From contig CBDUNM010000125.1 in assembly GCA_965368585.1 (NCBI GenBank), positions 1 to 15,438 of the forward strand: a stretch of 15,438 nucleotides of DNA. Reading direction: 5' to 3'. Origin of the DNA: JARRQB01 sp965368585 (GTDB lineage: Bacteria > Pseudomonadota > Gammaproteobacteria > Chromatiales > Chromatiaceae). Below, piece after piece: positions 5,659-13,010 of the stretch. Position numbers and translations under genes: made by a program. The stretch's first letter is position 1. The number at the start of each line of letters is the position of its first letter. The notes beneath the pieces were generated by a model. It saw only the letters and a list, made by a program, of their open reading frames with translations, made no database searches and was not told the DNA's origin.

Positions 5659-7575
5659 TTAGGAAAAGTGTGGTTTCGCTTCTCTCGACAGTCGGTCGAC
5701 AAAAGCCTCGACGGCCATGGAACCCAGATCCTCGCCGCCGCGAGTTCGTACCGCTACGCCACCACTCTCCATCTCGCGGTCGCCCGCTACCAGGAGGTAG
5801 GGAACGCGCTGCAGAGTATGCTCGCGGATTTTAAACCCGATCTTCTCGTTTCTCAAGTCAGATTCAACGCGGAAGCCCTTATTTGCCAAGGACTTGGTGA
5901 CCTGCTTGACGTACTCGCCATGCCGGTCGGTAATTCCCATGACCACGGCGTGCACCGGCGCCAGCCAAACCGGCAGAGCGCCGGCATAGTGTTCGATAAG
6001 TATACCGATGAATCGTTCGATGGAACCGAGGATGGCGCGGTGCAGCATGACCGGCACTTTCTTGGTGTTGTCTTCGGCGACATAGTGCGCCCCCAATAGG
6101 TCCGGCATGGAAAAATCCAGCTGAATCGTGCCCAGCTGCCATACCCGTTCCAGGCAGTCCTTGAGGGAAAACTCGATCTTCGGCCCGTAGAATGCGCCCT
6201 CGCCCGGTTGCAACTCCCAGTCCAGCTTTTTGGCGTTCAGCGCGTCTTCAAGTGATTTCTCAGCTTTATCCCACAACTCGTCAGCGCCTACCCGTTTTTC
6301 CGGGCGAGTTGATAGCTTGACCAGGACTTCTTCGAAACCGAAATCGCGGTAGACTTCGAACAGCAGATCGATAAACGATGAGACTTCGGTCAGAATCTGG
6401 TCTTCGGTGCAGAAGATATGGGCGTCGTCCTGCACAAAGTTTCGCACCCGCATCAGTCCGTGCAGCGTACCGGAGGGCTCGTTGCGATGGCAGGAGCCGA
6501 ACTCGGCCAGGCGCAAGGGCAGATCGCGGTACGATTTGAGGCCGTGGTTATAGATCTGAATGTGGGCCGGGCAGTTCATCGGCTTGATTGCAAATACCCG
6601 GCCTTCGGTTTCCGTGACGAACATGTCGTCGCGGAACTTCTCCCAGTGGCCGGATTTTTCCCACAGGCTGCGATCGATTATTTCAGGCGTATGCACTTCC
6701 TGATAGCCGTTGTGGCGCAGTTTGGCGCGGATGTAATCCTGAATCGTCAGATAAACTCGCCAACCCTTATCGTGCCAGAACGCCATGCCGGGTGCTTCTT
6801 CCTGGCTGTGAAACAGGTCCAGGGCCTTGCCGATCTTGCGGTGATCGCGCTTTTCCGCCTCCTCGAGGCGGATCAGATAGGCGTTCAGTTCCTTTTTGGT
6901 GCGCCAGGCAGTGCCGTAGATCCTCTGCAGCATCTGGTTTTCGGAATTGCCGCGCCAGTACGCGCCGGCGACGCTCATCAGCTTGAACGCCTTGGGCAGT
7001 TTGCCGGTGCTCGGCAGATGCGGGCCGCGGCAGACGTCGAACCAATCGCCCTGACGGTACACCGACACTTCCTCGCCTTCCGCAATGATGTCCTCGATGA
7101 TCTCCACCTTGTAGGTTTCACCGATCTCGGCAAAGGTCCGCTTGGCTGCTTCGCGGTCCCACACCTCGCGCTCGATCGGGAGGTCGCGCCCGACAATTTC
7201 GCGCATGCGGTCCTCGATTTTCTGCAGATCTTCCGGGTGGAACGGTTCGTCGCGCGCGAAGTCGTAGTAAAAACCGTTGTCGATCGCCGGTCCGATGGTC
7301 ACCTGGGTGCCCGGATATAACTCCTGAACCGCCTGGGCCATGACGTGGGCCGCATCGTGCCGGATCAGTTCGAGCGCCGCGTCGTCCTTGTCGGTGACGA
7401 TGGCGAGATGGACATCGTCGTTGATGACATACGAGGTATCGAGCAGTCGATCACCGATTTTCCCAGCCAGGGCCGCTTTGGCCAGACCGGGACCGATATC
7501 ATCGGCAACCTGGTGGATGGTGACTGGTTGTTCGAAGGCCCGCTGGGATCCGTCGGGCAGGGTGATTACCGGCAT
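5659..7575 (-). CDS. thrS: Threonine--tRNA ligase
   Basis: A 638-residue class II synthetase (E. coli 642) charging tRNA-Thr in the cytoplasm. Domains in order are the N-terminal TGS domain (1-60), the editing domain with H73-x3-H77 and C182-x3-H186 (the residues that clear Ser-tRNA-Thr, at the same numbers as in E. coli), and the catalytic core. The core shows KPMNCPAHIQIYNH with a zinc-binding Cys, CHRNEPSGTLHGLMRVR (motif 2), and IQLDFSMPDLLGAHYV. The anticodon-binding domain begins near PVWLAPVHAVVMGITD. No key residue looks lost. The ATG at 7575 matches the family start MPVITLPDGS, though the ribosome binding site is weak (GAGA). It is the first gene of the translation cluster, behind a promoter and leader hairpin. 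E. coli thrS is autoregulated by ThrRS binding its own leader. Confidence 0.98.
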   Translation of the reverse strand: MPVITLPDGSQRAFEQPVTIHQVADDIGPGLAKAALAGKIGDRLLDTSYVINDDVHLAIVTDKDDAALELIRHDAAHVMAQAVQELYPGTQVTIGPAIDNGFYYDFARDEPFHPEDLQKIEDRMREIVGRDLPIEREVWDREAAKRTFAEIGETYKVEIIEDIIAEGEEVSVYRQGDWFDVCRGPHLPSTGKLPKAFKLMSVAGAYWRGNSENQMLQRIYGTAWRTKKELNAYLIRLEEAEKRDHRKIGKALDLFHSQEEAPGMAFWHDKGWRVYLTIQDYIRAKLRHNGYQEVHTPEIIDRSLWEKSGHWEKFRDDMFVTETEGRVFAIKPMNCPAHIQIYNHGLKSYRDLPLRLAEFGSCHRNEPSGTLHGLMRVRNFVQDDAHIFCTEDQILTEVSSFIDLLFEVYRDFGFEEVLVKLSTRPEKRVGADELWDKAEKSLEDALNAKKLDWELQPGEGAFYGPKIEFSLKDCLERVWQLGTIQLDFSMPDLLGAHYVAEDNTKKVPVMLHRAILGSIERFIGILIEHYAGALPVWLAPVHAVVMGITDRHGEYVKQVTKSLANKGFRVESDLRNEKIGFKIREHTLQRVPYLLVAGDREMESGGVAVRTRGGEDLGSMAVEAFVDRLSREAKPHFS

Positions 7576-7623
7576 ACGTTTAACTATCTCTGTCAGTGGT
7601 GACCCGTACTAGAGGCCACATGA

Positions 7624-7654
7624 ACGAAAAACCGGGCCACCTGACCCGGTTCGT
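7624..7654 (-). terminator. U-tailed hairpin in the thrS leader / bioA terminator
   Basis: The minus strand forms AACCGGG (7651-7645), an 8-base loop and CCCGGTT (7636-7630), then more T to 7627. This is a textbook intrinsic terminator. It lies downstream of bioA but also downstream of the candidate thrS promoter (7750-7721). It would therefore both end bioA transcripts and interrupt the thrS leader. The loop, TCAGGTGG, can pair with CCACTGAC about 25 bases before the thrS ATG if one G is bulged. Confidence 0.7.
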
Positions 7655-7720
7655 GACTCGATCTGCGGTTAGCGTAGCGGCGCGATCGGCGCAAAATTCA
7701 CGCCCATTCGCCATTCTGCA

Positions 7721-7750
7721 ATTATAGAGACACTCGCCGCTCGACTCCAA
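7721..7750 (-). promoter_or_regulatory. sigma70-type promoter for the thrS cluster
   Basis: The minus strand shows TTGGAG (7750-7745), an 18-bp spacer and a perfect -10 TATAAT (7726-7721). The -35 box is weak (TTG only), but the -10 is unmistakable in this GC-rich setting. Transcription would start near 7714, giving a thrS leader of about 140 bases. The promoter lies just after the bioA stop. Confidence 0.62.
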
Positions 7751-7765
7751 CTGCAAAGCCGAGTT

Positions 7766-9085
7766 TCACAGTTCGTCCAGCGCGTCCAGCACGCCCGCGT
7801 AGGCCCGATCGAGTTGGGCATCGGTGATGCAGTAGGGCGGCAGCAGATACACGACATTGCCCAGGGGCCTTATCAACAGTCCCCGCTCGAAAAACGCCGC
7901 CTTGAGCCGTGGACCCACGTCCGCGTTATACCCCGACCCGCCGCCGATCACGTCGAAGGCCACGACGGTTCCGGTGACGCGGCCGTGCGCGACGCGCGCA
8001 TGGCGCTGCAACCGCGTCAGCCACCCCCGATGGCGTGTCGCTATCCGCGCGATGCTGTCGGCCGTTTCCGCTCGTTCCATCAGATCCAGCGAAGCGTTCG
8101 CCACCGCGCAGCCCAATGCATTCGCCGTGAACGAATGACCGTGGGTGAAGGCGCGGTCGAATTCCTCGGCCAGAAACGCCGCATAAACGCGCTCGCTGGC
8201 GACGGTCACCGACATCGCCATGAACCCGCCGGTCAGTCCCTTGGACAGACAGATGATGTCGGGTGCGACCGCCACGCCCTGGCAGGCGAACAGGTGACCG
8301 GTGCGGCCGAAGCCGGTCATCACCTCGTCGAAGATCACCAGTATGCCGTGCTTGCGCAGTTCCTCGACCACGGCGCGCAAGAATTCGGGACGGCACATGC
8401 GCATACCCGCCGCGCCCTGAATCAACGGTTCGACGATGAGTGCCGCCGCATCGGCGCCGTGCTCGTCCAGATAACGGCTGACGGCGGACATCGCCCGCGC
8501 TTCCTTTTCTTCGACGTCGGAGTCGCCCTCCCAGGTCGCCGGAAAGGGTAAGCGGTCGACCTGAAACAGCATGGGCGCGAACGCCTCGAAAAACCCCGAA
8601 CTACGCCCCACCGACATCGCGCCGACCGTATCACCGTGGTAGCCACCGTCAAATGCGAGCAGGCGCGTGCGCGGCTCGCCCCGATTGCGCCAGTACTGGA
8701 TGGCCAGTTTGAGTGCCACCTCCACCGCGGTCGAGCCGTCGTCCGAGAAAAACACCCGCGACAGATCGCCCGGCAGCCGCTGGGTCAGGCGTTCGGCCAG
8801 GCGCACCGCAGGTTCATGGGTATAGCCGGCAAAAATGACCTGCTCCAGGCGCGCTGCCTGATCGGCAATCGCCCGCGCCAGGTAAGGATGCGCGTGACCG
8901 TGCAGATTCACCCACCAGGACGAGATCATGTCGAGCAACTCGCGGCCGTCGGCGGTTTCCAGCCGTGCGCCTTCGCCGCGCGTGATGACCACCGGGTCCG
9001 GCGCCGTCTGCTCCTGGGTAAAGGGATGCCAGACGTGCGCACGATCCAGCGCCACGATTTTCTCCGGGCTTGTTAAACTTTGCAT
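7766..9085 (-). CDS. bioA: Adenosylmethionine-8-amino-7-oxononanoate aminotransferase
   Basis: A 439-residue PLP enzyme (E. coli BioA 429) that moves the amino group of S-adenosylmethionine to KAPA, making DAPA in biotin synthesis. The BioA signatures are all here: HVWHPFTQ, SSWWVNLHGHAHP, VFFSDDGSTAVEVALKLAIQ, YHGDTVGAMSVG, VEPLIQGAAGMRM, IFDEVMTGFGRTG and the PLP lysine in LSKGLTGG (K282). RPLGNVVYLLPPY matches the substrate-binding C-terminal motif. The paired tryptophans and HPFT set it apart from general class III transaminases. The ATG at 9085 fits family length, but no clear ribosome binding site precedes it. No other bio gene is adjacent, so the rest of the pathway must lie elsewhere. 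It diverges from glgX and ends just before the thrS promoter. Confidence 0.95.
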   Translation of the reverse strand: MQSLTSPEKIVALDRAHVWHPFTQEQTAPDPVVITRGEGARLETADGRELLDMISSWWVNLHGHAHPYLARAIADQAARLEQVIFAGYTHEPAVRLAERLTQRLPGDLSRVFFSDDGSTAVEVALKLAIQYWRNRGEPRTRLLAFDGGYHGDTVGAMSVGRSSGFFEAFAPMLFQVDRLPFPATWEGDSDVEEKEARAMSAVSRYLDEHGADAAALIVEPLIQGAAGMRMCRPEFLRAVVEELRKHGILVIFDEVMTGFGRTGHLFACQGVAVAPDIICLSKGLTGGFMAMSVTVASERVYAAFLAEEFDRAFTHGHSFTANALGCAVANASLDLMERAETADSIARIATRHRGWLTRLQRHARVAHGRVTGTVVAFDVIGGGSGYNADVGPRLKAAFFERGLLIRPLGNVVYLLPPYCITDAQLDRAYAGVLDALDEL

Positions 9086-9099
9086 CGATTTGATTGGTT

Positions 9100-9128
9100 T
9101 TGGTCCAGGGCTTGGTCTTTAATACTAT
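9100..9128 (+). promoter_or_regulatory. Candidate promoter for glgX
   Basis: TTGGTC (9100-9105), a 17-bp spacer and TACTAT (9123-9128) make a fair sigma70-type promoter on the plus strand. The predicted start falls inside the inverted repeat at 9130-9157. The 109-base gap also has to hold the bioA promoter. For bioA I see only AT-rich hints around 9121-9126 on the minus strand, nothing firm. Confidence 0.45.
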
Positions 9129-9129
9129 C

Positions 9130-9157
9130 GCGCACCTTATGCGAAAGGCAGGTGCGC
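9130..9157 (+). repeat. Inverted repeat between bioA and glgX
   Basis: A perfect 8-bp inverted repeat: GCGCACCT (9130-9137), a 12-base loop, AGGTGCGC (9150-9157). It lies just after the candidate glgX -10 box. A second smaller stem, CCGCG-ATAA-CGCGG (9163-9176), follows 5 bases later, and the glgX ribosome binding site GGAGG is at 9184-9188. They may be operator halves for the divergent pair or hairpins in the glgX leader RNA. Confidence 0.55.
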
Positions 9158-9194
9158 TACCACCGCGATAACGCGGAAATGCCGGAGGCGCAGA

Positions 9195-11303
9195 ATGGCG
9201 GCAACAAAACAATACTCCACGTCGGCGGGTTCCCGCTTTCCGCGCGGGGCCACGGTGCTGCCGGATGGCATCAATTTTTCCATACTGAGCCGAAACGCCA
9301 CGCGTGTCGAGTTGCTGCTATACGAATCGGATAGCAGCCCCGACGCCTTCCAGGTCATCGAACTGGACCCGTTGCGAAACCGTACCTTCATCATCTGGCA
9401 CGTGTTCGTCGAAGGGTTGCAAGCCGGTGTTCACTACACATGGCGTGTCGACGGACCTCACGAAGGCGGACAAAAGTTCGATCCCACCTGCGAACTTCTG
9501 GACCCGTGGGCAACTGCGGTAACCGATACCCTGTGGGATCGCTGGAGCGGCGATTCGGATCATCCCAAGCGCAGCATGCGCGCAATCGCAGTCGAAACCC
9601 ACCGCCCGGAGCAGATCGGCCAGGCGCGCCTGCCGGCGGACGGCAATATCATCCGGTACCACGCCGAAGAGGCCGTCATCTACGAAATGCATGTCGGCGG
9701 CTTTACGCAGCACCCCTCGTCCGGTGTCGCGCGCGAGCACCGCGGCACCTTTCGTGGCGTGATCGAAAAGATTCCCTACCTCAAGTCGCTCGGCATTACG
9801 CACGTGGAGCTGTTGCCGGTGATGGCCTTCGACCGGGAAGACGTGCCGGCGTCGGTTGCGCAGAACGGACTGAGAAATTTCTGGGGCTACAGTCCGCACA
9901 GTTTCTATTGTCCGCATCCGGGTTACTGCGTGACGCCGGAACAAGGCACCCATATCCAGGAGTTCAAGGAGATGGTCGCGGCGTTGCACCAAGTGGAAAT
10001 CGAAGTCATTCTGGATGTGGTGTTCAACCATACCGCCGAAGGCGGCGCAGGCGGCCCGACCATCAATTTCAAGGGGCTGGGAAATGACCTCTTCTACCAC
10101 ATCGACGAAAAAAACGACCACGCATACCGCGACTACACCGGATGCGGCAACACCATCAATGCCAATCAGCCGTTGGTCAGCGCCTTTCTGCTGGATTGTC
10201 TCGAGTTCTGGGCCAGGGATATCGGTGTCGACGGTTTCCGCTTCGACCTCGCGAGCGTGCTGTGCCGCGGCATGGATGGCTCGCCGCTGGAGTATCCGCC
10301 GATCGTATGGAGCATCGAGCTGTCGCCCGTGCTGGCCCGCAAGCGGATTATCGCCGAGGCCTGGGACGCCGCCGGCCTGTACCAGGTGGGCAGTTTTCCC
10401 GGCTATCGCTGGAGCGAATGGAACGGCAACTACCGTGATGTGATCCGCCGCTTCGTCAGGGGCGACCGCGGCATCATATCGGAGGTGGCCACCCGCATCG
10501 GCGGCAGCAGCGACTACTACCAGCATCACGACCGTCATCCGTTCAACAGCATCAACTACGTCACCTGTCACGACGGTTTCACGCTTTGGGACCTGGTCAG
10601 CTACAACCGCAAGCACAACGAAAACAACGGCGAGGAGAATCGCGATGGTCACAACGACAACCTGAGCTGGAACTGCGGGGTCGAAGGCGAGTCGTCCGAA
10701 CCGAAGGTGGACGCCCTGCGTCGGCGCCAGGCCAAAAACTTCATGACCATTCTCATGACCAGCCAGGGCGTGCCCATGATTCAGGCCGGCGACGAGGTGT
10801 TGCGCACTCAAGGGGGCAACAACAACGCCTGGTGTCAGGACAACGAGATCGGGTGGTTCGACTGGACGCTGACCGAGCAGAACCAGGAAATGCTGCGCTT
10901 CACGCGCGAAATCATCGCGCTGCGCCGCCGCCACCCCAGTCTGATGCGCCGGCAGTTCCTGAGCGGCAAACCCGTCCGCGCCAGCGGCATCGCCGACATC
11001 ACCTGGCACGACCCGGACCTGAGTCCGCCCGACTGGGACGACCCCGTCGCCCAGGTGATCGCATTCACGCTGTCGGCCCTGAGCCGCGACGAGCCCCATC
11101 TGTACGTCATGCTGAACATGTCGGACCTGCTGCGCGAGATCGTGGTGCCCGAACTGGACGGCGTATCGTGGCGGTTGACGGTCGACACCTCCCTGCCGTC
11201 GCCGTACGACATCCGCCCCAAGGATCAGGTGGTGGACTGGACCGAACCCTACTACCCGACCGAAGGACGCAGCATCGTGGTTCTGGAGGGTGATTGGCAT
11301 TGA
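9195..11303 (+). CDS. glgX: Glycogen debranching enzyme, GlgX/isoamylase type (GH13)
   Basis: A 702-residue alpha-1,6-glucosidase-type enzyme that removes short branches from glycogen. An N-terminal CBM48-like domain (about 12-110; RFPRGATVLPDGINFSILSR) precedes the GH13 barrel. Conserved regions are VELLPVMAFD, DVVFNHTAEGG (D274), DGFRFDLASVL (nucleophile D351), IIAEAWDAAGLY (acid/base E388) and VTCHDGFTLWDLVSYN (H459, D460), followed by NGEENRDGHNDNLSWN. Motifs and domain order match GlgX/TreX rather than branching enzyme. At 702 residues it is somewhat longer than E. coli GlgX (657). The ATG at 9195 has GGAGG six bases upstream. No signal peptide is present, so it should be cytoplasmic. 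No other glycogen gene is adjacent, which is unusual, since glgX often sits with glgB, glgC or glgA. Confidence 0.93.
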   Translation: MAATKQYSTSAGSRFPRGATVLPDGINFSILSRNATRVELLLYESDSSPDAFQVIELDPLRNRTFIIWHVFVEGLQAGVHYTWRVDGPHEGGQKFDPTCELLDPWATAVTDTLWDRWSGDSDHPKRSMRAIAVETHRPEQIGQARLPADGNIIRYHAEEAVIYEMHVGGFTQHPSSGVAREHRGTFRGVIEKIPYLKSLGITHVELLPVMAFDREDVPASVAQNGLRNFWGYSPHSFYCPHPGYCVTPEQGTHIQEFKEMVAALHQVEIEVILDVVFNHTAEGGAGGPTINFKGLGNDLFYHIDEKNDHAYRDYTGCGNTINANQPLVSAFLLDCLEFWARDIGVDGFRFDLASVLCRGMDGSPLEYPPIVWSIELSPVLARKRIIAEAWDAAGLYQVGSFPGYRWSEWNGNYRDVIRRFVRGDRGIISEVATRIGGSSDYYQHHDRHPFNSINYVTCHDGFTLWDLVSYNRKHNENNGEENRDGHNDNLSWNCGVEGESSEPKVDALRRRQAKNFMTILMTSQGVPMIQAGDEVLRTQGGNNNAWCQDNEIGWFDWTLTEQNQEMLRFTREIIALRRRHPSLMRRQFLSGKPVRASGIADITWHDPDLSPPDWDDPVAQVIAFTLSALSRDEPHLYVMLNMSDLLREIVVPELDGVSWRLTVDTSLPSPYDIRPKDQVVDWTEPYYPTEGRSIVVLEGDWH

Positions 11304-11304
11304 G

Positions 11305-11347
11305 AGCGGCGAAAACCGGCGGGAAACGCAGCCAAACCGCCGCTTTT
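11305..11347 (+). terminator. Possible terminator of glgX
   Basis: AGCGGCG (11305-11311), right after the glgX stop, can pair with CGCCGCT (11338-11344), followed by TTT. An alternative inner stem GGCGG/CCGCC also exists. The loop is long and the T run short, so this is only a moderate candidate. Confidence 0.4.
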
Positions 11348-11363
11348 CACGACAAATAAACCG

Positions 11364-11392
11364 TTGTTCGACGTGGAAAGACCCGCTAGGCT
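11364..11392 (+). promoter_or_regulatory. Weak candidate promoter for the secreted hydrolase gene
   Basis: TTGTTC, a 17-bp spacer and TAGGCT match the sigma70 consensus only partly. It is the best placed candidate in the 174-base gap after glgX. A regulator-dependent promoter is equally possible. Confidence 0.28.
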
Positions 11393-11422
11393 CGCGAAGC
11401 TAAGAATCAAGAACCTCAAACA

Positions 11423-11451
11423 CGTTCCCGGTCAGTGAAGCAATGGGAACG
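11423..11451 (+). repeat. Inverted repeat upstream of the secreted hydrolase gene
   Basis: CGTTCCC (11423-11429) and GGGAACG (11445-11451) form a perfect 7-bp inverted repeat around 15 bases. It ends 26 bases before the start codon. It could be an operator or a leader-RNA hairpin controlling access to the ribosome binding site AAGGAG (11462-11467). Confidence 0.45.
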
Positions 11452-11477
11452 CCAACTCATCAAGGAGATGACGATCA

Positions 11478-12824
11478 ATGCCACGTATTCTTCTGTATCC
11501 CCTGCTCGCTTTAGTCACCCTGCTCACAAGCACCGCAACGCATGCCGAATGGCAACGGATTGTTGTCGACCGGAACCTTCTCGATGGTCTGTTTGGAACC
11601 GGCAATGTCTCTGATTCGGGGCGGCTGGCCTACACCGACGACGATGGAATCGAACGTTACCCGGGCTGCGCGCTAGGTACGGTACAGATCCCCGAAGAGG
11701 GCAGCGAGGGCGACGAGCCGGCAGCAAACAGTTTCTTCTTTTTTGTGGACATGGAAGCCACTCCACCCGACGACCTCCTGATCTTCTTCACCGGCGGCGG
11801 TGCCTGCTGGGACGGGTTGACCTGTATCGCGTCTCCGTTTTCGGCGAGTTCGACCTATTCACCCGTAATCAATGAAACGGCACCGGGTCTCGAATTCTTC
11901 TCCAACGATCCTGAAGGCTCCGGCGGCATCATATCCAACCGGCTGGACAACCCCTTCGCCGAGTATTCCAGGGTCTACATACCCTACTGCACCGGCGACG
12001 TGCACGTCGGTTCGAGCGATACCATATACCCGGAAGCAAACCCCCATAACCTGACCATCCACCACCGCGGCTTCGACAACGTGCTGGTGGTCATGGAGTG
12101 GCTCAAGGACTACTACTCTGACGCCGAGCCGAGCAGGGTGACGGTCTCCGGTTCGAGCGCCGGCGGTTACGGCGCGCTGCTCAACTTCCCGGTCGTCAGA
12201 GACACGCTGGGCGAGCAGCCCAAGTTCAGCGTCGTCATCGACGGCGCGAACGGCGTGCTCAACAACGACTTCGTAGATCGAACCTTCGGGTCGAGCCCCA
12301 GCGACCCCGGCGCATGGAATGCGCGAGACAATATTGCTGGCCTGCTGCAACCGGTACTCGATCTGGACGCGTTCTGGCTCTGGCATGCTGCCACCGACAC
12401 CCTGGCCGACGAGTACCACGATACGCGTTTCTCGCAGGTGACGACCGCTTATGACGGCGTTCAGGCCCGTATTCTAAAAATCATGCAGGACGTTGCCTCC
12501 AATAGCTTCAATCCGTTCGAGCCGTATACCGACGGCGAGATTGCGCTGACCGCCGTGCTGGAGTGGAGTCCGCGCGCACGACTCTCCATGATATGGACCT
12601 CATGGCGCAATCGGCATAACTACCGCTACTTCCTCGCCCCGGGCTCGGACCACGCGCTCCTGATAACACCACCCGAGCTCGGGGACGCCGCTGGCAATTT
12701 CTTCGACCAGCGCTCCGGCGGCACCTATCTCAACGACTGGTTGGACGACATGCTCAACAGGAACAGCCTCTGGTTCACGAAGTGGAAGAACAAGACCTGT
12801 TTTCCGGGCTGCCTGCAGTTCTAA
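11478..12824 (+). CDS. Secreted pectinacetylesterase/NOTUM-family serine hydrolase
   Basis: A 448-residue protein. The signal peptide MPRILLYPLLALVTLLTSTA ends in THA, with likely cleavage after residue 23, so it acts in the periplasm or outside the cell. It fits the pectinacetylesterase/NOTUM family of alpha/beta hydrolases. Signatures are an oxyanion-type FFTGGGACW (G106-W111), VYIPYCTGDVHVGS, the nucleophile elbow GSSAGGYG (S227 in G-x-S-x-G) and a late His in GSDHALL (H392), the likely triad histidine. The third acid is not assigned. Several Cys residues (PGCALG, GACW, LTC, YCTGD and the terminal KTCFPGC) suggest disulfides. Family members remove acetyl or acyl groups from polysaccharides or proteins; the substrate here is unknown. 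AAGGAG precedes the ATG by 10 bases. It stands alone between glgX and a convergent gene, with no pectinase or sugar transporter beside it. Confidence 0.85.
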   Translation: MPRILLYPLLALVTLLTSTATHAEWQRIVVDRNLLDGLFGTGNVSDSGRLAYTDDDGIERYPGCALGTVQIPEEGSEGDEPAANSFFFFVDMEATPPDDLLIFFTGGGACWDGLTCIASPFSASSTYSPVINETAPGLEFFSNDPEGSGGIISNRLDNPFAEYSRVYIPYCTGDVHVGSSDTIYPEANPHNLTIHHRGFDNVLVVMEWLKDYYSDAEPSRVTVSGSSAGGYGALLNFPVVRDTLGEQPKFSVVIDGANGVLNNDFVDRTFGSSPSDPGAWNARDNIAGLLQPVLDLDAFWLWHAATDTLADEYHDTRFSQVTTAYDGVQARILKIMQDVASNSFNPFEPYTDGEIALTAVLEWSPRARLSMIWTSWRNRHNYRYFLAPGSDHALLITPPELGDAAGNFFDQRSGGTYLNDWLDDMLNRNSLWFTKWKNKTCFPGCLQF

Positions 12825-12895
12825 CGCGTTACCCGTGACCTGATGGGATGCCTGCCGTCGCAGCCTATCGCAGATCTTCCCACTGCTGTTCGGCC

Positions 12896-12967
12896 CCCTC
12901 ACCCCAACCCTCTCCCGGCCGGGAGAGGGGCTTGGTACAAACCGGCACCCTCCACTGCGGGAGAGGC
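12896..12967 (+). repeat. REP-like palindromic repeat in a convergent gap
   Basis: CCCTCACCCCAACC leads into a perfect 22-base palindrome at 12908-12929 (arms CCCTCTCCCGG and CCGGGAGAGGG). The CCCTCACCCCAACCCTCTCCC-type sequence is a widespread intergenic repeat in gammaproteobacteria. A degenerate second copy, CCCTCCACTGCGGGAGAGG, follows at 12948-12966. It sits between the convergent hydrolase and NRDE genes, the usual place for REP elements, and could stop transcription or protect mRNA ends. Apart from it, the gap 12825-13010 shows no gene. Confidence 0.75.
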
Positions 12968-13010
12968 TTCGGCGCTACAACAACCGAGCGCTGATTTACG
13001 ACCCGCTTCC

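Noticed and set aside
7669..7704. Short frame MGVNFAPIAPLR in the thrS leader as a regulatory peptide
   Set aside because: It has no ribosome binding site and no threonine codons, so it does not fit an attenuation peptide.
9070..9104. TTGTTAAAC ... GGTTTTGGT as a BirA operator for bioA
   Set aside because: The left half resembles the bio operator but lies inside the bioA coding sequence. The right half matches poorly and the spacing is off by about one base.
9318..11300. A 660-codon open frame on the strand opposite glgX
   Set aside because: It is a mirror frame of a high-GC gene. The plus-strand protein carries all GH13 motifs, and the antisense product resembles no family.
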